A stretch of DNA of 24,209 nucleotides from an uncultured Clostridia bacterium (GTDB lineage: Bacteria; Bacillota; Clostridia; UBA1381). The stretch is taken from the NCBI GenBank assembly GCA_910585795.1, contig CAJUFV010000143.1, forward strand, positions 1 to 24,209, written 5' to 3'. A model generated the notes under the pieces. The model made no database searches. It had not been told where the DNA came from and was given only the letters and a program-made list of their open reading frames with translations. The stretch's first letter is position 1. Each line of letters begins with the position of its first letter. The position numbers were made by a program, and so were the translations under genes. Shown here piece by piece: positions 1 to 7,813 of this stretch.

Positions 1-36
1 ATATAAATTTTATTAAAATACTTTGTTGCGCGTGAA

Positions 37-59
37 AACCCCGTTATAAAAACGGGGTT
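37..59 (-). terminator. Probable intrinsic terminator of the dlt-like operon
   Basis: A perfect 9-bp inverted repeat (AACCCCGTT / AACGGGGTT) with a 5-nt loop lies 27 bp past the stop codon of the last gene of the minus-strand operon. On the minus strand it is followed by only two further T residues (TTTTC including the stem end), so the U-tract is weak. The location and GC-rich stem base favour a terminator. Confidence 0.55.
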
Positions 60-86
60 CTCCTCTGCCCTCTGAAACATGCGTTT

Positions 87-194
87 TTAAAATGCTTCGT
101 ATATAAATGTACCGTTTCCTGTAAAAAATATACAAACAAGAATAAACATTGCAAGGTACAGAAGAAATGTTCCTATTGTTTTTAACACCTTCAT
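87..194 (-). CDS. dltX: DltX-like 35-residue membrane microprotein (acyl shuttle)
   Basis: Starts at ATG 194 with a near-perfect AGGAGG (203-208) nine bases upstream, and begins 12 bp after the stop of the DltD-position gene. The product has a basic N-terminus (MKVLK), one hydrophobic helix (about residues 7-24) and a short tail ending in FIYEAF. This topology, N-inside and C-outside, and the terminal F-I-Y-x-x-F hexapeptide match DltX. In that family a tyrosine in the C-terminal hexapeptide (here Y32) accepts the acyl group from DltB and hands it to DltD. In Bacillus and Staphylococcus dltX usually precedes dltA; here it is the last gene. At 35 residues it is shorter than the roughly 50 usual for the family. 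The function is inferred from motif, topology and operon position. Confidence 0.8.
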   Translation of the reverse strand: MKVLKTIGTFLLYLAMFILVCIFFTGNGTFIYEAF

Positions 195-206
195 AGCCTG
201 TTCCTC

Positions 207-1070
207 CTAAAGCCATTCGTCTATTAATTCCGTAAACCTCGGCGATCCCACATCATAATTCAGATGTCCCGTATCATAAAAATGCTCCGCCTCCAGCGCA
301 TCCTCCATATCATGTACCTCAACGTCATATTGCTCAAATACAGCGTCCGTCATCGCGCGCACTCTGCGCAGAAGCTCAGGCTTCTCGTATTTGGGATTCC
401 ACGGCATCCATATGGCTCTTATGCGTATATCATTTTCATTACAGTAATTTATTATATTTTCAAGAGCGTCAATATTTTTCTTAAATTTCTCATCCGGAAG
501 ATTGAAAAATTCCTTCTCATAATTTTCCATCGTCCTTGCAAGAGCCGAATCAGATACCGCTCCGTGATAAACATTTTTCTCCTGCGGGAGATACTTATAC
601 GGAAGTGGATTCTGTCCGTGAAGAAGCCTGTCAAAACCGTCCGTTATCAAAGGATAAAAACGGTCACGCTCAAAATACGCATACGGAACATATACGTCCT
701 TATGCCAGATATAAGTCGGATTTGTCTCAAATTCATCATATAACGTCAGATAATTCAGACCTATCACAAGATTCGAGCCGATATTTATATAACGCTTCTG
801 AAGCATTTCCCAAAGGTCAGTCACAACACCGTAGTCAAGACCGAGATTTATATATTCTGAACTGCTCTGTTCCTCTATATAAGAGGAAATGACTACACTG
901 TTGCCGAAAAAAACCTTATCCCATACTTTTTCAGGATGATGATTTTGTGTTATCTCAAAATCGTTTTTAACAAAGTAGTCACTATCCGCTATAAAATTAT
1001 TATGCGTCAGCGAAAGGTCACATACGGTTATCATAAACACAACCGCTAATATTACTGCAATTTTTTTCAT
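207..1070 (-). CDS. SGNH-type acyltransferase in DltD position (short, non-classical)
   Basis: A 287-residue protein with an N-terminal signal anchor (MKKIAVILAVVFMITV) and the rest predicted outside the membrane. It carries a GNS block (G56-N57-S58) after a beta-strand-like FF, and a C-terminal D266-T-G-H269 motif. This is the Ser...Asp-x-x-His layout of SGNH esterase/acyltransferases, the fold to which DltD belongs. It starts 2 bp after the dltB stop (TAG-CT-ATG), so translation is probably coupled. By position it should move the acyl group from the microprotein tyrosine to a teichoic-acid-like polymer. Classical DltD is about 380-420 residues, so this protein is about 100 residues short and I do not see the full family signature. 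A different polymer acceptor is possible. The fold is fairly sure, the exact role inferred. Confidence 0.72.
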   Translation of the reverse strand: MKKIAVILAVVFMITVCDLSLTHNNFIADSDYFVKNDFEITQNHHPEKVWDKVFFGNSVVISSYIEEQSSSEYINLGLDYGVVTDLWEMLQKRYINIGSNLVIGLNYLTLYDEFETNPTYIWHKDVYVPYAYFERDRFYPLITDGFDRLLHGQNPLPYKYLPQEKNVYHGAVSDSALARTMENYEKEFFNLPDEKFKKNIDALENIINYCNENDIRIRAIWMPWNPKYEKPELLRRVRAMTDAVFEQYDVEVHDMEDALEAEHFYDTGHLNYDVGSPRFTELIDEWL

Positions 1071-1072
1071 AG

Positions 1073-2221
1073 CTATAACCTTATAAACCCTTTAAGTATT
1101 TCCAAGAACTGTTCAGGTGTAACCGTCATAAGAAGCGTGTTAAACGCGAACAGCATATTTACAATAATACAGCGCAAAACATATACAGGTCTTTTCATTT
1201 TACGCTTATCCACAGTAGTAAGTCCGAACAGGTTCTCCAGTCCCAGACAAAGACCGTTATAAACACCGCCGATTATATATGGCAGTGTAAATCCGTGCCA
1301 CATTTCCATAACGAACATAACGATAAATCCCATGCCAGCAGATGCCCACCTGCCGAGCTTTTTTCCATTAAGCACAACAAAGATATGCTCTCTCACCCAA
1401 TCGGAAAGAGTGATATGCCAATTGCGCCAGAACTGTGTAAACGAAGCTGCCGCCCATGGCCTGCGAAAATTCTCAGGCACGGTATAGCCCATTGCCGAAC
1501 CAACCGCAATTGCAATATCACTGTAGCCGGAAAGGTCAAAATACAAAAACAGATAGCTGAATATAACCACAAGTATACTGATATACCAATGTTTTTCCGT
1601 TCCAACAAGAAAAGTGAAAACCGCGCTTACAAAATAAAGCACTACCATTTTCTTAAACATGCCCCGTATAAACCGTTTTACATATCCGATAAATTTATCC
1701 GCTGTCAGCTCCGCAGGTTTGTTAAATACCTTTTGAAAATCTCTGTAACGGAAAATAGGTCCTGACGTAAAAGTAGGAAAGAACAGCAGATAATTTGCAT
1801 AAGTCAGAAAAGGTATTTTCATTTCCGTATAATACACAAAATACATGGCGTCCACCGCTTTAAGCATGGTATACGCAATACCTACAAATGTTATTATCAC
1901 AGGCAGCTGAGGAAAAAATTCCGTCATACGGCCGTAAAAAAACGGCGCAGTGCACAAAATACTGAAAAATACGAAGAAAAACCGCCGTGTTTTTTTCAGC
2001 GGTTTCAGTATTCGCGCAAAAATAAATGTTACCAGCATATAACCTATACTGAACAGAGCAAGCTGCCATGATACATACGCTATAACCGAGATACTCGCAA
2101 AAATCAGCGCCTTCGGACTGAAATCCTTTTTAAATATAAGACGGGAAAGTCCCGACAACAGTATCATAATACCGCAGGCTATAAGCAGCCGAAGCAATAT
2201 ATTTGTCTGAAGATACCACAT
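1073..2221 (-). CDS. dltB: MBOAT-family acyltransferase DltB
   Basis: A 382-residue polytopic membrane protein close to the usual DltB length (about 400). MBOAT landmarks appear in order: LLFFPTFTSGPIFRYRDF (about 145-162), the central YFDLSGYSDIAIAVG segment (227-241), PENF..P with FWRNWHITLS (264-273, H269), and EMWHGF with the presumed catalytic His at 309. In the Dlt pathway DltB takes the aminoacyl group from the DltC phosphopantetheine thioester in the cytoplasm and passes it across the membrane. Its own C-terminus (KGFIRL) has no tyrosine hexapeptide, so it needs a separate microprotein, which is present at 87-194. ATG 2221 follows an AGAGG site 19 bp after the dltC stop. The substrate need not be D-alanine. 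Confidence 0.9.
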   Translation of the reverse strand: MWYLQTNILLRLLIACGIMILLSGLSRLIFKKDFSPKALIFASISVIAYVSWQLALFSIGYMLVTFIFARILKPLKKTRRFFFVFFSILCTAPFFYGRMTEFFPQLPVIITFVGIAYTMLKAVDAMYFVYYTEMKIPFLTYANYLLFFPTFTSGPIFRYRDFQKVFNKPAELTADKFIGYVKRFIRGMFKKMVVLYFVSAVFTFLVGTEKHWYISILVVIFSYLFLYFDLSGYSDIAIAVGSAMGYTVPENFRRPWAAASFTQFWRNWHITLSDWVREHIFVVLNGKKLGRWASAGMGFIVMFVMEMWHGFTLPYIIGGVYNGLCLGLENLFGLTTVDKRKMKRPVYVLRCIIVNMLFAFNTLLMTVTPEQFLEILKGFIRL

Positions 2222-2239
2222 TTATTATACCTCTTTGAT

Positions 2240-2485
2240 TTATGACAGCTTACTGTCAACAACCTCTGCTATTTCATCAATTGTATTCATAGGATAAAGC
2301 GTAATATCCTTCTGTGTTATTTCAATATTATATGTCTGCTCAATAAAATGGATAATTTCCACCGCTCCAAACGAGTCAACAAATCCCTCGTTGAACAAAT
2401 GCACATCGTCCGTAAAATCAGGGTCATCATCAATTTCAAACTTTTCCTGTATAAACGCTCTCAGCTTATCCTTTATTTCTTCCAT
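2240..2485 (-). CDS. dltC: D-alanyl carrier protein DltC
   Basis: An 81-residue acyl-carrier-like four-helix protein. The phosphopantetheine attachment serine is S38 in GFVDSFGAVEII (the D-S motif). The start is ATG 2485, preceded by AAGGAG eight bases upstream; the longer frame to 2509 would run back through this ribosome binding site into the upstream gene. It lies 13 bp after the second ligase gene and 18 bp before dltB. It is the only carrier protein in the operon, so both ligases presumably compete for it unless one uses a carrier elsewhere. Its size and the conserved acidic stretch before helix 2 fit DltC better than a fatty-acid ACP. Confidence 0.88.
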   Translation of the reverse strand: MEEIKDKLRAFIQEKFEIDDDPDFTDDVHLFNEGFVDSFGAVEIIHFIEQTYNIEITQKDITLYPMNTIDEIAEVVDSKLS

Positions 2486-2498
2486 TTCTATATCTCCT

Positions 2499-4031
2499 TT
2501 ATTTATCAATATATTCCTTTCTTAGTCCCACGCGGTCAATCTTGCCGCTCGGTGTATGAGGAAATTTTTCTATAGTGACAATTTTTGACGGAATCATATA
2601 TGAAGGGACATATTTTTTCAGTTCCAGCTTAAATTTTCTTGCCGCAATTTCAACTGTCGTCTCAATAAACAGTACTATTTCCTGATTATCAGCGTCAAAC
2701 AGCGCGCATGCGCTGTCAACATCTTCCACAGCAGCGGCCGCGCTCTCTAAATCCCCAAGCTCAATTCTATTTCCGCGCAGTTTTATCTGGCTGTCCTTTC
2801 TGCCGAGGAAAATTATATTTCCCTCCTCATTTTCATAAACTAAATCACCTGTACGATAAATTCTGTCTTTATATATTGTATTCAGCGGATTTTGAACAAA
2901 TACTTTAGCCGTAATTTCAGGCGCGTTCCAATAACCGAGAGCAATACCCGTACCGCTTATACAAAGCTCGCCCTGTTCACCGGTTTTACACAATTTATCC
3001 TCTTCATTAAGTATAAGCGCACGCATATTACCGCACACCTTACCGATAGGCAGTGTTTCATGATTTTCAAATTTTCTGTCCACAACATAATAAGTCACAA
3101 TATCTGTTGCTTCAGTCGGTCCGTACATATTAACGTACATACACTCAGGCAAATATCTTCGCCATATATTAAGCTGTGTATTCGGCATTACCTCTCCGGC
3201 AAAAAGTATCAATTTTAAATCCGGAAGCGGCGTATGCTCAAGAACACCGCCGTTGGCCACGCTTATCATAACAGTAGGCACCCAGAATATACATGATATT
3301 CTGCTCTCCGCCATATAGTCCATCAGCTTTTCAGGATACATAAACAGAATTTCAGGAATAATCATTGTTTTTGCGCCCGTATAGAAAGCGGTATACATAT
3401 CAAATACCGAATTATCAAAATGAAAGGCTGACTGCATACCTATTATGCTGCTGCCGTCAATCGGAAACGTCTCAACAATCCATTCGATATAATCCAGCAC
3501 GCCCCTGTGTGATACAGTCACGCCTTTAGGCACGCCTGTTGAGCCTGACGTGTACATAATATACGCAGGATCAAGGTCACACACGCTGTCAAGCGCTCTG
3601 TCAACAGCTTCATTATCTGCATTTGAGCATATCAGCTCATCAAAAACAAATATGTCCGTATCAAGATTTAACGTCAGCAGTCTTTCTTTGCCCTCGCTAT
3701 CAGTAATAATAGCTGAGGGACGAAGATTTTCAGTTGTCTTTTCCATTCTTGCAAGAGGAATTGCGTAATCAACCGGTACATACGGCGATGCGCTATACAT
3801 CGCTCCCATAAAGCAGATAATTGAATTTATACTTTTAGGAAGATACACAATAACAGGACTTGTCCTGCCCGTTACAACACGTTTTATAAGACTGCTGCCT
3901 ATAATACGGCCTTTTTCACGCAGCTCCGCAAAGGAAATTTTGCCGTCCTTATCCTCAAATACCGTTTTATTTTTAAACTTCTCCGCCGCCTGCTCTAAAA
4001 GATATACGGCGCTCTGCATCATTTTATCCAT
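2499..4031 (-). CDS. DltA-like amino acid adenylating ligase, second copy
   Basis: A 510-residue stand-alone adenylation (A) domain, the length of DltA. Core motifs: TSGSTGVPKG (161-170), the amino-group-binding Asp in HFDNS (D206), YGPTEAT (303-309), YRTGD (392-396) and the A10 lysine in SGKIDR (K497). It should adenylate a small amino acid and load it onto DltC. The start at ATG 4031 has a weak GGAA site and lies 15 bp after the first copy. Where canonical DltA reads F-C-G-E, this protein reads F277-A278-G279-E280. The cysteine at this place (Cys269 in B. cereus DltA, from memory) has been linked to D- over L-alanine selection, so the substrate may differ. It is clearly a paralogue of the neighbouring ligase, still alike at the DNA level in places. 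Confidence 0.87.
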   Translation of the reverse strand: MDKMMQSAVYLLEQAAEKFKNKTVFEDKDGKISFAELREKGRIIGSSLIKRVVTGRTSPVIVYLPKSINSIICFMGAMYSASPYVPVDYAIPLARMEKTTENLRPSAIITDSEGKERLLTLNLDTDIFVFDELICSNADNEAVDRALDSVCDLDPAYIMYTSGSTGVPKGVTVSHRGVLDYIEWIVETFPIDGSSIIGMQSAFHFDNSVFDMYTAFYTGAKTMIIPEILFMYPEKLMDYMAESRISCIFWVPTVMISVANGGVLEHTPLPDLKLILFAGEVMPNTQLNIWRRYLPECMYVNMYGPTEATDIVTYYVVDRKFENHETLPIGKVCGNMRALILNEEDKLCKTGEQGELCISGTGIALGYWNAPEITAKVFVQNPLNTIYKDRIYRTGDLVYENEEGNIIFLGRKDSQIKLRGNRIELGDLESAAAAVEDVDSACALFDADNQEIVLFIETTVEIAARKFKLELKKYVPSYMIPSKIVTIEKFPHTPSGKIDRVGLRKEYIDK

Positions 4032-4046
4032 TTTTATATTCCTTAA

Positions 4047-5582
4047 TTATTTTAAGCTGTTCTTTAAGGTTACACGGTCTATCTTATCATTCGCTGTATG
4101 CGGAAACTTATCCATAACAATAAGCTCCGATGGAAGCATATAATTTGGTATATACTTTTTAAGCTCAAGATTAAGTTTTCTTAGCTTAAATTCCTGTTGG
4201 CTTTCTATAAACATTACAATCTGCTGATTTTTTTCATCAAACACCGCGCATGCGCCTTTTACTCCATCTACGCACATAGCGGCATTTTCAATCTCACCAA
4301 GCTCAATCCTGTTGCCCTTAACCTTAACCTGATTATCCATACGTCCAATATAAATTATCAGTCCCTCTTCATCTATATACGCAAGGTCACCCGTACGGTA
4401 AATACGTTCCTCATAATACGGATTTACGGGATTTTGGGTAAACGCTTTTGATGTAATATCAGGTTTATTCCAATAGCCCAGTGAAACACCTGTACCGACA
4501 ACACATATTTCACCCTGTTCGTTTGTTTTGGCAATTTCATTCTTTTCATTGAGAATGATTATACGCATGTTTTCACACGCTTTCCCTATAGGCAGTGAAT
4601 CGCTGTCCTTAAACGGCCTGTCTACAATATAATAGGTACAGACATCAGATATTTCAGTCGGGCCGTATAAATTCGCATAGGTACACTGTGGCTGTGCCTT
4701 ACGCCATATGTTAAGCTGCGTATTTGGCATCACCTCTCCGCAGAACACCACATTTTTAAGCCTTGGCATTTTTATCTCAGAAAGAACGCCGGAATTCGCC
4801 ACATTAATCATTACCGTAGGCACCCAGAAAATTGTTGTAATATCATTATCTCGTACAAACTCCGGCAATTTAAGCGGAAACATAAACAGTGTCTCCGGAA
4901 TTATAATCATTTTCGCGCCTGTCAAAAGACAGCTGTATATATCAAATATAGAATTATCAAAATAAAACGGCGCCTGATTTCCAAGCACACTGTTTTCGTC
5001 AATACCAAAGGTTTTTCTTACCCACATCGCGTAATCAATTACGCCTCTGTGCGGAACAGTAACACCCTTAGGCTCACCTGTTGAGCCTGACGTAAACATT
5101 ATATAAATCGGGTCAGTATCAATTACCGCTGAAAGCGTCTTTTCTACGAGCTTTTCATCAACTGTTGTCTCAATAAGTTCCTCATAAATATGAACGCTAA
5201 CTGTTTTGGGAATATTCATTATCTTAAGCGTTTCCATACCTTTTTTATCGGTAATTATATGACCTCTGCCCTGAAGACTGTCTACAATTTTCTGTATTCT
5301 GTTCGCTGGCATATCATAAGCAACCGGTACATACGGATTCGCGCTGTACATCGCTCCCATAAAACAGACAAGACATGATATGCTTTTTTTCAAATATACC
5401 ATTACAGGCGCAGGCATATAACCATCAGGAGCAATCTTTGCAAGAGCCGTTCCAACAGCTTTTCCTTTACTTTGTAAAGCTTTAAAGGTTATTTCTCCCC
5501 ATTCATCAGAAACTGCTGTTTTGTCACCGTATTGCTCAGCAACCCTGTCAAGCAGTCTGACCGCGGAATTCAAATGCACCAT
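4047..5582 (-). CDS. dltA: DltA-like amino acid adenylating ligase, first copy
   Basis: A 511-residue DltA-type adenylation domain and first gene of the operon. In numbering from the upstream ATG at 5594 the core motifs are TSGSTGEPKG (168-177), the substrate Asp in YFDNS (D213), F-C-G-E with the canonical cysteine C285, YGPTE followed by IS instead of the usual AT (310-316), YRTGD (399-403) and the A10 lysine K504 in NDKIDR. I prefer ATG 5582 because GGAGG sits six bases before it and that site lies inside the longer frame. It retains the DltA cysteine tied to D-alanine selection, so it is the better candidate for the D-alanine ligase. The EIS change near the pocket is unusual. The promoter is 62 bp upstream. 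Confidence 0.87.
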   Translation of the reverse strand: MVHLNSAVRLLDRVAEQYGDKTAVSDEWGEITFKALQSKGKAVGTALAKIAPDGYMPAPVMVYLKKSISCLVCFMGAMYSANPYVPVAYDMPANRIQKIVDSLQGRGHIITDKKGMETLKIMNIPKTVSVHIYEELIETTVDEKLVEKTLSAVIDTDPIYIMFTSGSTGEPKGVTVPHRGVIDYAMWVRKTFGIDENSVLGNQAPFYFDNSIFDIYSCLLTGAKMIIIPETLFMFPLKLPEFVRDNDITTIFWVPTVMINVANSGVLSEIKMPRLKNVVFCGEVMPNTQLNIWRKAQPQCTYANLYGPTEISDVCTYYIVDRPFKDSDSLPIGKACENMRIIILNEKNEIAKTNEQGEICVVGTGVSLGYWNKPDITSKAFTQNPVNPYYEERIYRTGDLAYIDEEGLIIYIGRMDNQVKVKGNRIELGEIENAAMCVDGVKGACAVFDEKNQQIVMFIESQQEFKLRKLNLELKKYIPNYMLPSELIVMDKFPHTANDKIDRVTLKNSLK

Positions 5583-5650
5583 AATTTCCTCCATAACGCC
5601 AAAATATTAAACAATAATTTTTATTTTATTTCCATACTAATCCATTATTA

Positions 5651-5679
5651 ATTATAGCATTTTCATTATACCGTGTCAA
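5651..5679 (-). promoter_or_regulatory. Sigma-A promoter of the dlt-like operon
   Basis: On the minus strand TTGACA (5674-5679), a 17-bp spacer and TATAAT (5651-5656) form a perfect consensus. Transcription should start near 5644, leaving a leader of about 62 nt before the first ligase gene. No operator-like dyad is evident. Confidence 0.85.
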
Positions 5680-5724
5680 GGCGTAAATAACCTCAGCATA
5701 GCAATCAATTTAATACTTATATTA

Positions 5725-6630
5725 TTATTTTTTTATAATTCCTTCACCATCAAAAATTGGAATAAAGCTCTTGGAGGCTGTACCGCCTTCCTGAATGAAA
5801 GCGTTTTCCACACCTATATTAACAGCAAAATCAAGTATTTCATCATATTCATCCGCTGTAACTTTCCTGTTTATTTCAGGATAATTCCTCACATATTCCA
5901 TCGGAGTATACTGATTCATAATACTCATATAAATACTGTGTCCATATGTTTTATACAAATATTCAATAACCGATTTTGAATTATCAGTATATGACGGCAA
6001 TATCAGATGACGAACAATAACACCTTTTTGAATAAGTCCGTTTTCATCAAATGCGCATTTGCCTGTCTGCCTCTCCATTTCCGCCAAAGCCGCCTTTACG
6101 ATTTCTGGATAGTCACGGGCGTAGGAATATTTTTCGGCTATATTATTATCCGCATATTTAAAGTCGGGCAGATAAACATCTATATATCCTTCGAGTACTT
6201 TTAACACTTCGGCGTCCTCATATCCTCCGCAGTTATATATTACAGGAATTTTCAATTTGTCCCGCGCGATATCCAAAGCAGTTATAATATGAGGAACATA
6301 GTGTGTAGGAGTAACCAGATTAATATTATGAGCTCCGTTACTCTGCTGTTCAAGAAAAATTTCGGCAAGACGTTCCGCCGTAATTTCAAATCCGCCGTGT
6401 TTCGCGGTTATCTCTCTGTTCTGACAATATACACAGCGCAGATTACAGCCTGAAAAAAATATTGTTCCGCTCCCGTTTGTACCGGAAATACACGGCTCCT
6501 CCCACATATGCAAATAAGCCTTGGCGGCATACAGTCTGTCACTCTGACCACAGTATCCTAATGTCTTACTTCTGTCAATCCCGCATTTTCTGGGACAAAA
6601 CATACATTTTTTATTATATTTATAGACCAT
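5725..6630 (-). CDS. PflX-type radical SAM protein (pyruvate formate-lyase activase-like)
   Basis: A 301-residue radical SAM protein. The cluster-binding CxxxCxxC is C62-NLR-C66-VY-C69, followed by QNRE. An N-terminal second cysteine set (C9, C12, C16, C27) may hold an extra iron-sulfur site or zinc. LVTPTHYVPHI (from about 105), YNCGGYE and LPDFKYAD are typical of the PflX/COG1313 group, which resembles pyruvate formate-lyase activating enzymes but whose substrate is generally unknown. The C-terminus contains FIQEGGTASKSFIP. It is followed by the dlt promoter on the same strand, with no clear terminator between, so read-through into the dlt operon is possible. No glycyl radical enzyme gene is in view. 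The family is sure, the role is not. Confidence 0.85.
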   Translation of the reverse strand: MVYKYNKKCMFCPRKCGIDRSKTLGYCGQSDRLYAAKAYLHMWEEPCISGTNGSGTIFFSGCNLRCVYCQNREITAKHGGFEITAERLAEIFLEQQSNGAHNINLVTPTHYVPHIITALDIARDKLKIPVIYNCGGYEDAEVLKVLEGYIDVYLPDFKYADNNIAEKYSYARDYPEIVKAALAEMERQTGKCAFDENGLIQKGVIVRHLILPSYTDNSKSVIEYLYKTYGHSIYMSIMNQYTPMEYVRNYPEINRKVTADEYDEILDFAVNIGVENAFIQEGGTASKSFIPIFDGEGIIKK

Positions 6631-7002
6631 TTAAGTCGTCTCTCTCCTTATACATTCTTATAACTCGTTGTCAAAATTGGCTTGAATATGGGCGTTATGA
6701 CGTTTCGTCCCAAATCTCTTCATATTTTCTTGTGAATATCTTTTGTAAGTTGGAACGTCAAAAAGCGTCAAGCGATAGCAGGTTGTCACGCAGTCAAACA
6801 GCGTTTATGGGGTAACCTGCTAATTTTACTCCGTGAAAGCGGTATATAGCAAGGACTTTACGTTTACTACTCCGTAACTTCTCTATGAAGTGGAGATGGC
6901 GAAAGTATTTGTTGCTTTTACCCTATTGATTGCCGCGCGGCAGGGACAGACACGGGTGGCTGATTCTGCTGGTTCCCGTTGCGTAAAGCTGATTTATTTT
7001 GT
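6631..7002. other. Gene-free stretch with dyad and broken reading frame
   Basis: No intact gene is seen in this 372-bp stretch. It contains a 9-bp inverted repeat TAGCAGGTT / AACCTGCTA (6776-6784 and 6814-6822) enclosing 29 bp. On the minus strand a start-less open frame of about 48 codons ends near 6661 and includes RLTLFDVPTYKRYSQENMK. A second frame farther right is interrupted by stops. This looks like decayed coding sequence or mobile-element flank, but I cannot name the source. Confidence 0.4.
6647..6674 (-). promoter_or_regulatory. Possible promoter of the radical SAM gene
   Basis: TTGACA (6669-6674), a 16-bp spacer and TATAAG (6647-6652) lie just upstream on the minus strand. The -10 overlaps the AAGGAG-like site, so a start seven bases downstream would lose that site and leave only about a 10-nt leader. 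Either the mRNA is nearly leaderless or the real promoter is farther upstream. Confidence 0.3.
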
Positions 7003-7656
7003 TTAATACTCGCCCATATCTTTTGATTTTTTTAAAGTTCCAATCCAATCATGTGATTTGCCGTTAAAATTTTCCGGATTTACAGGATAATGAATATTAT
7101 AAAGATAGCCTTCCTCGCCGTAACGTCCATGTACAACTTCGTCTAAGTATTTTTCTTCTGCACAAATATTAACAATTTCCAAACACATCAAAACATGAGA
7201 GCTGCCCTCTACTATTTCACGTTCCCATAAATAACGGCATTCTAAGTTGAGAAAACATTCTTTAATCATCGGAGCATTCACGATTGAAGCTTTCTCAGAT
7301 GTCAACCCAGACAATGTGATTTCATCGTTATCAAACCCGTTATTCGCTATCGTATCGCTACACTTATCATAAAATTCTAAAGATGGAAAATTAATTACTG
7401 CTTCATTTGTTTCTCTTATACTCTGATATAAATGACCACTTTTATTAACACTTGACAATATTGCATAGAAACCGTTTGGACTTCCATTAAAACATGCCCA
7501 TGATTGCAGACAGGCGTTAGGCTTTCCATTGGATTTATATGTGGTTACAACGAATAACGGTGATGGTATTGCCGTCACAAATTCCATCCATGAAAAGCCA
7601 TATGTTTCCATTTCAGACATTGATTTTGGTATAATTGAATACTCTCTTTTCATCAT
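7003..7656 (-). CDS. Flavin reductase family protein (FMN-binding split barrel)
   Basis: A 217-residue protein of the flavin-reductase-like split-barrel family. It begins with a strand-rich region holding FVVTTYKSNGKPNACL and SWACFNGSPNGFYAIL, then NEAVINFPS and a C-terminal HVLMCLEIVNICAEE. Members bind FMN and reduce it, or use it, with NAD(P)H. The start is ATG 7656, with GGAGGAG six to seven bases upstream; a TTG-started longer frame (7668) would include that site. It stands alone between two gene-poor stretches and is not co-directional with anything close. The context suggests an acquired redox gene. The physiological electron acceptor cannot be read from the sequence. Confidence 0.82.
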   Translation of the reverse strand: MMKREYSIIPKSMSEMETYGFSWMEFVTAIPSPLFVVTTYKSNGKPNACLQSWACFNGSPNGFYAILSSVNKSGHLYQSIRETNEAVINFPSLEFYDKCSDTIANNGFDNDEITLSGLTSEKASIVNAPMIKECFLNLECRYLWEREIVEGSSHVLMCLEIVNICAEEKYLDEVVHGRYGEEGYLYNIHYPVNPENFNGKSHDWIGTLKKSKDMGEY

Positions 7657-7727
7657 ACTCTCCTCCAATTATATGATTTGTTCTCAGTTTCGCCATACGA
7701 GTGCGGCCTTTACTTGTCTTTCATTTT

Positions 7728-7765
7728 ATAATATAACAGCAAAATCTTCTACCAATAACGTGGTA
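7728..7765 (-). promoter_or_regulatory. Possible promoter and dyad operator of the flavin reductase gene
   Basis: On the minus strand TTGGTA (7750-7755), a 16-bp spacer and TATTAT (7728-7733) make a moderate promoter, with an alternative -10 (TATAAA) three bases further on. The -35 is one arm of an inverted repeat TACCA-N6-TGGTA (7750-7765), which would place a repressor over the -35. The regulator is not identified. Confidence 0.35.
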
Positions 7766-7813
7766 CTCATTCAAAAAAGGTCAGTGGGTTTGGGATACTC
7801 CTCAATAAGTGTT

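Noticed and set aside
13..216. Minus-strand 67-codon frame overlapping the operon end
   Set aside because: It is another frame over the DltX-like gene and the terminator, lacks a ribosome binding site and runs through the hairpin. The 35-residue frame has the strong AGGAGG and the diagnostic C-terminus.
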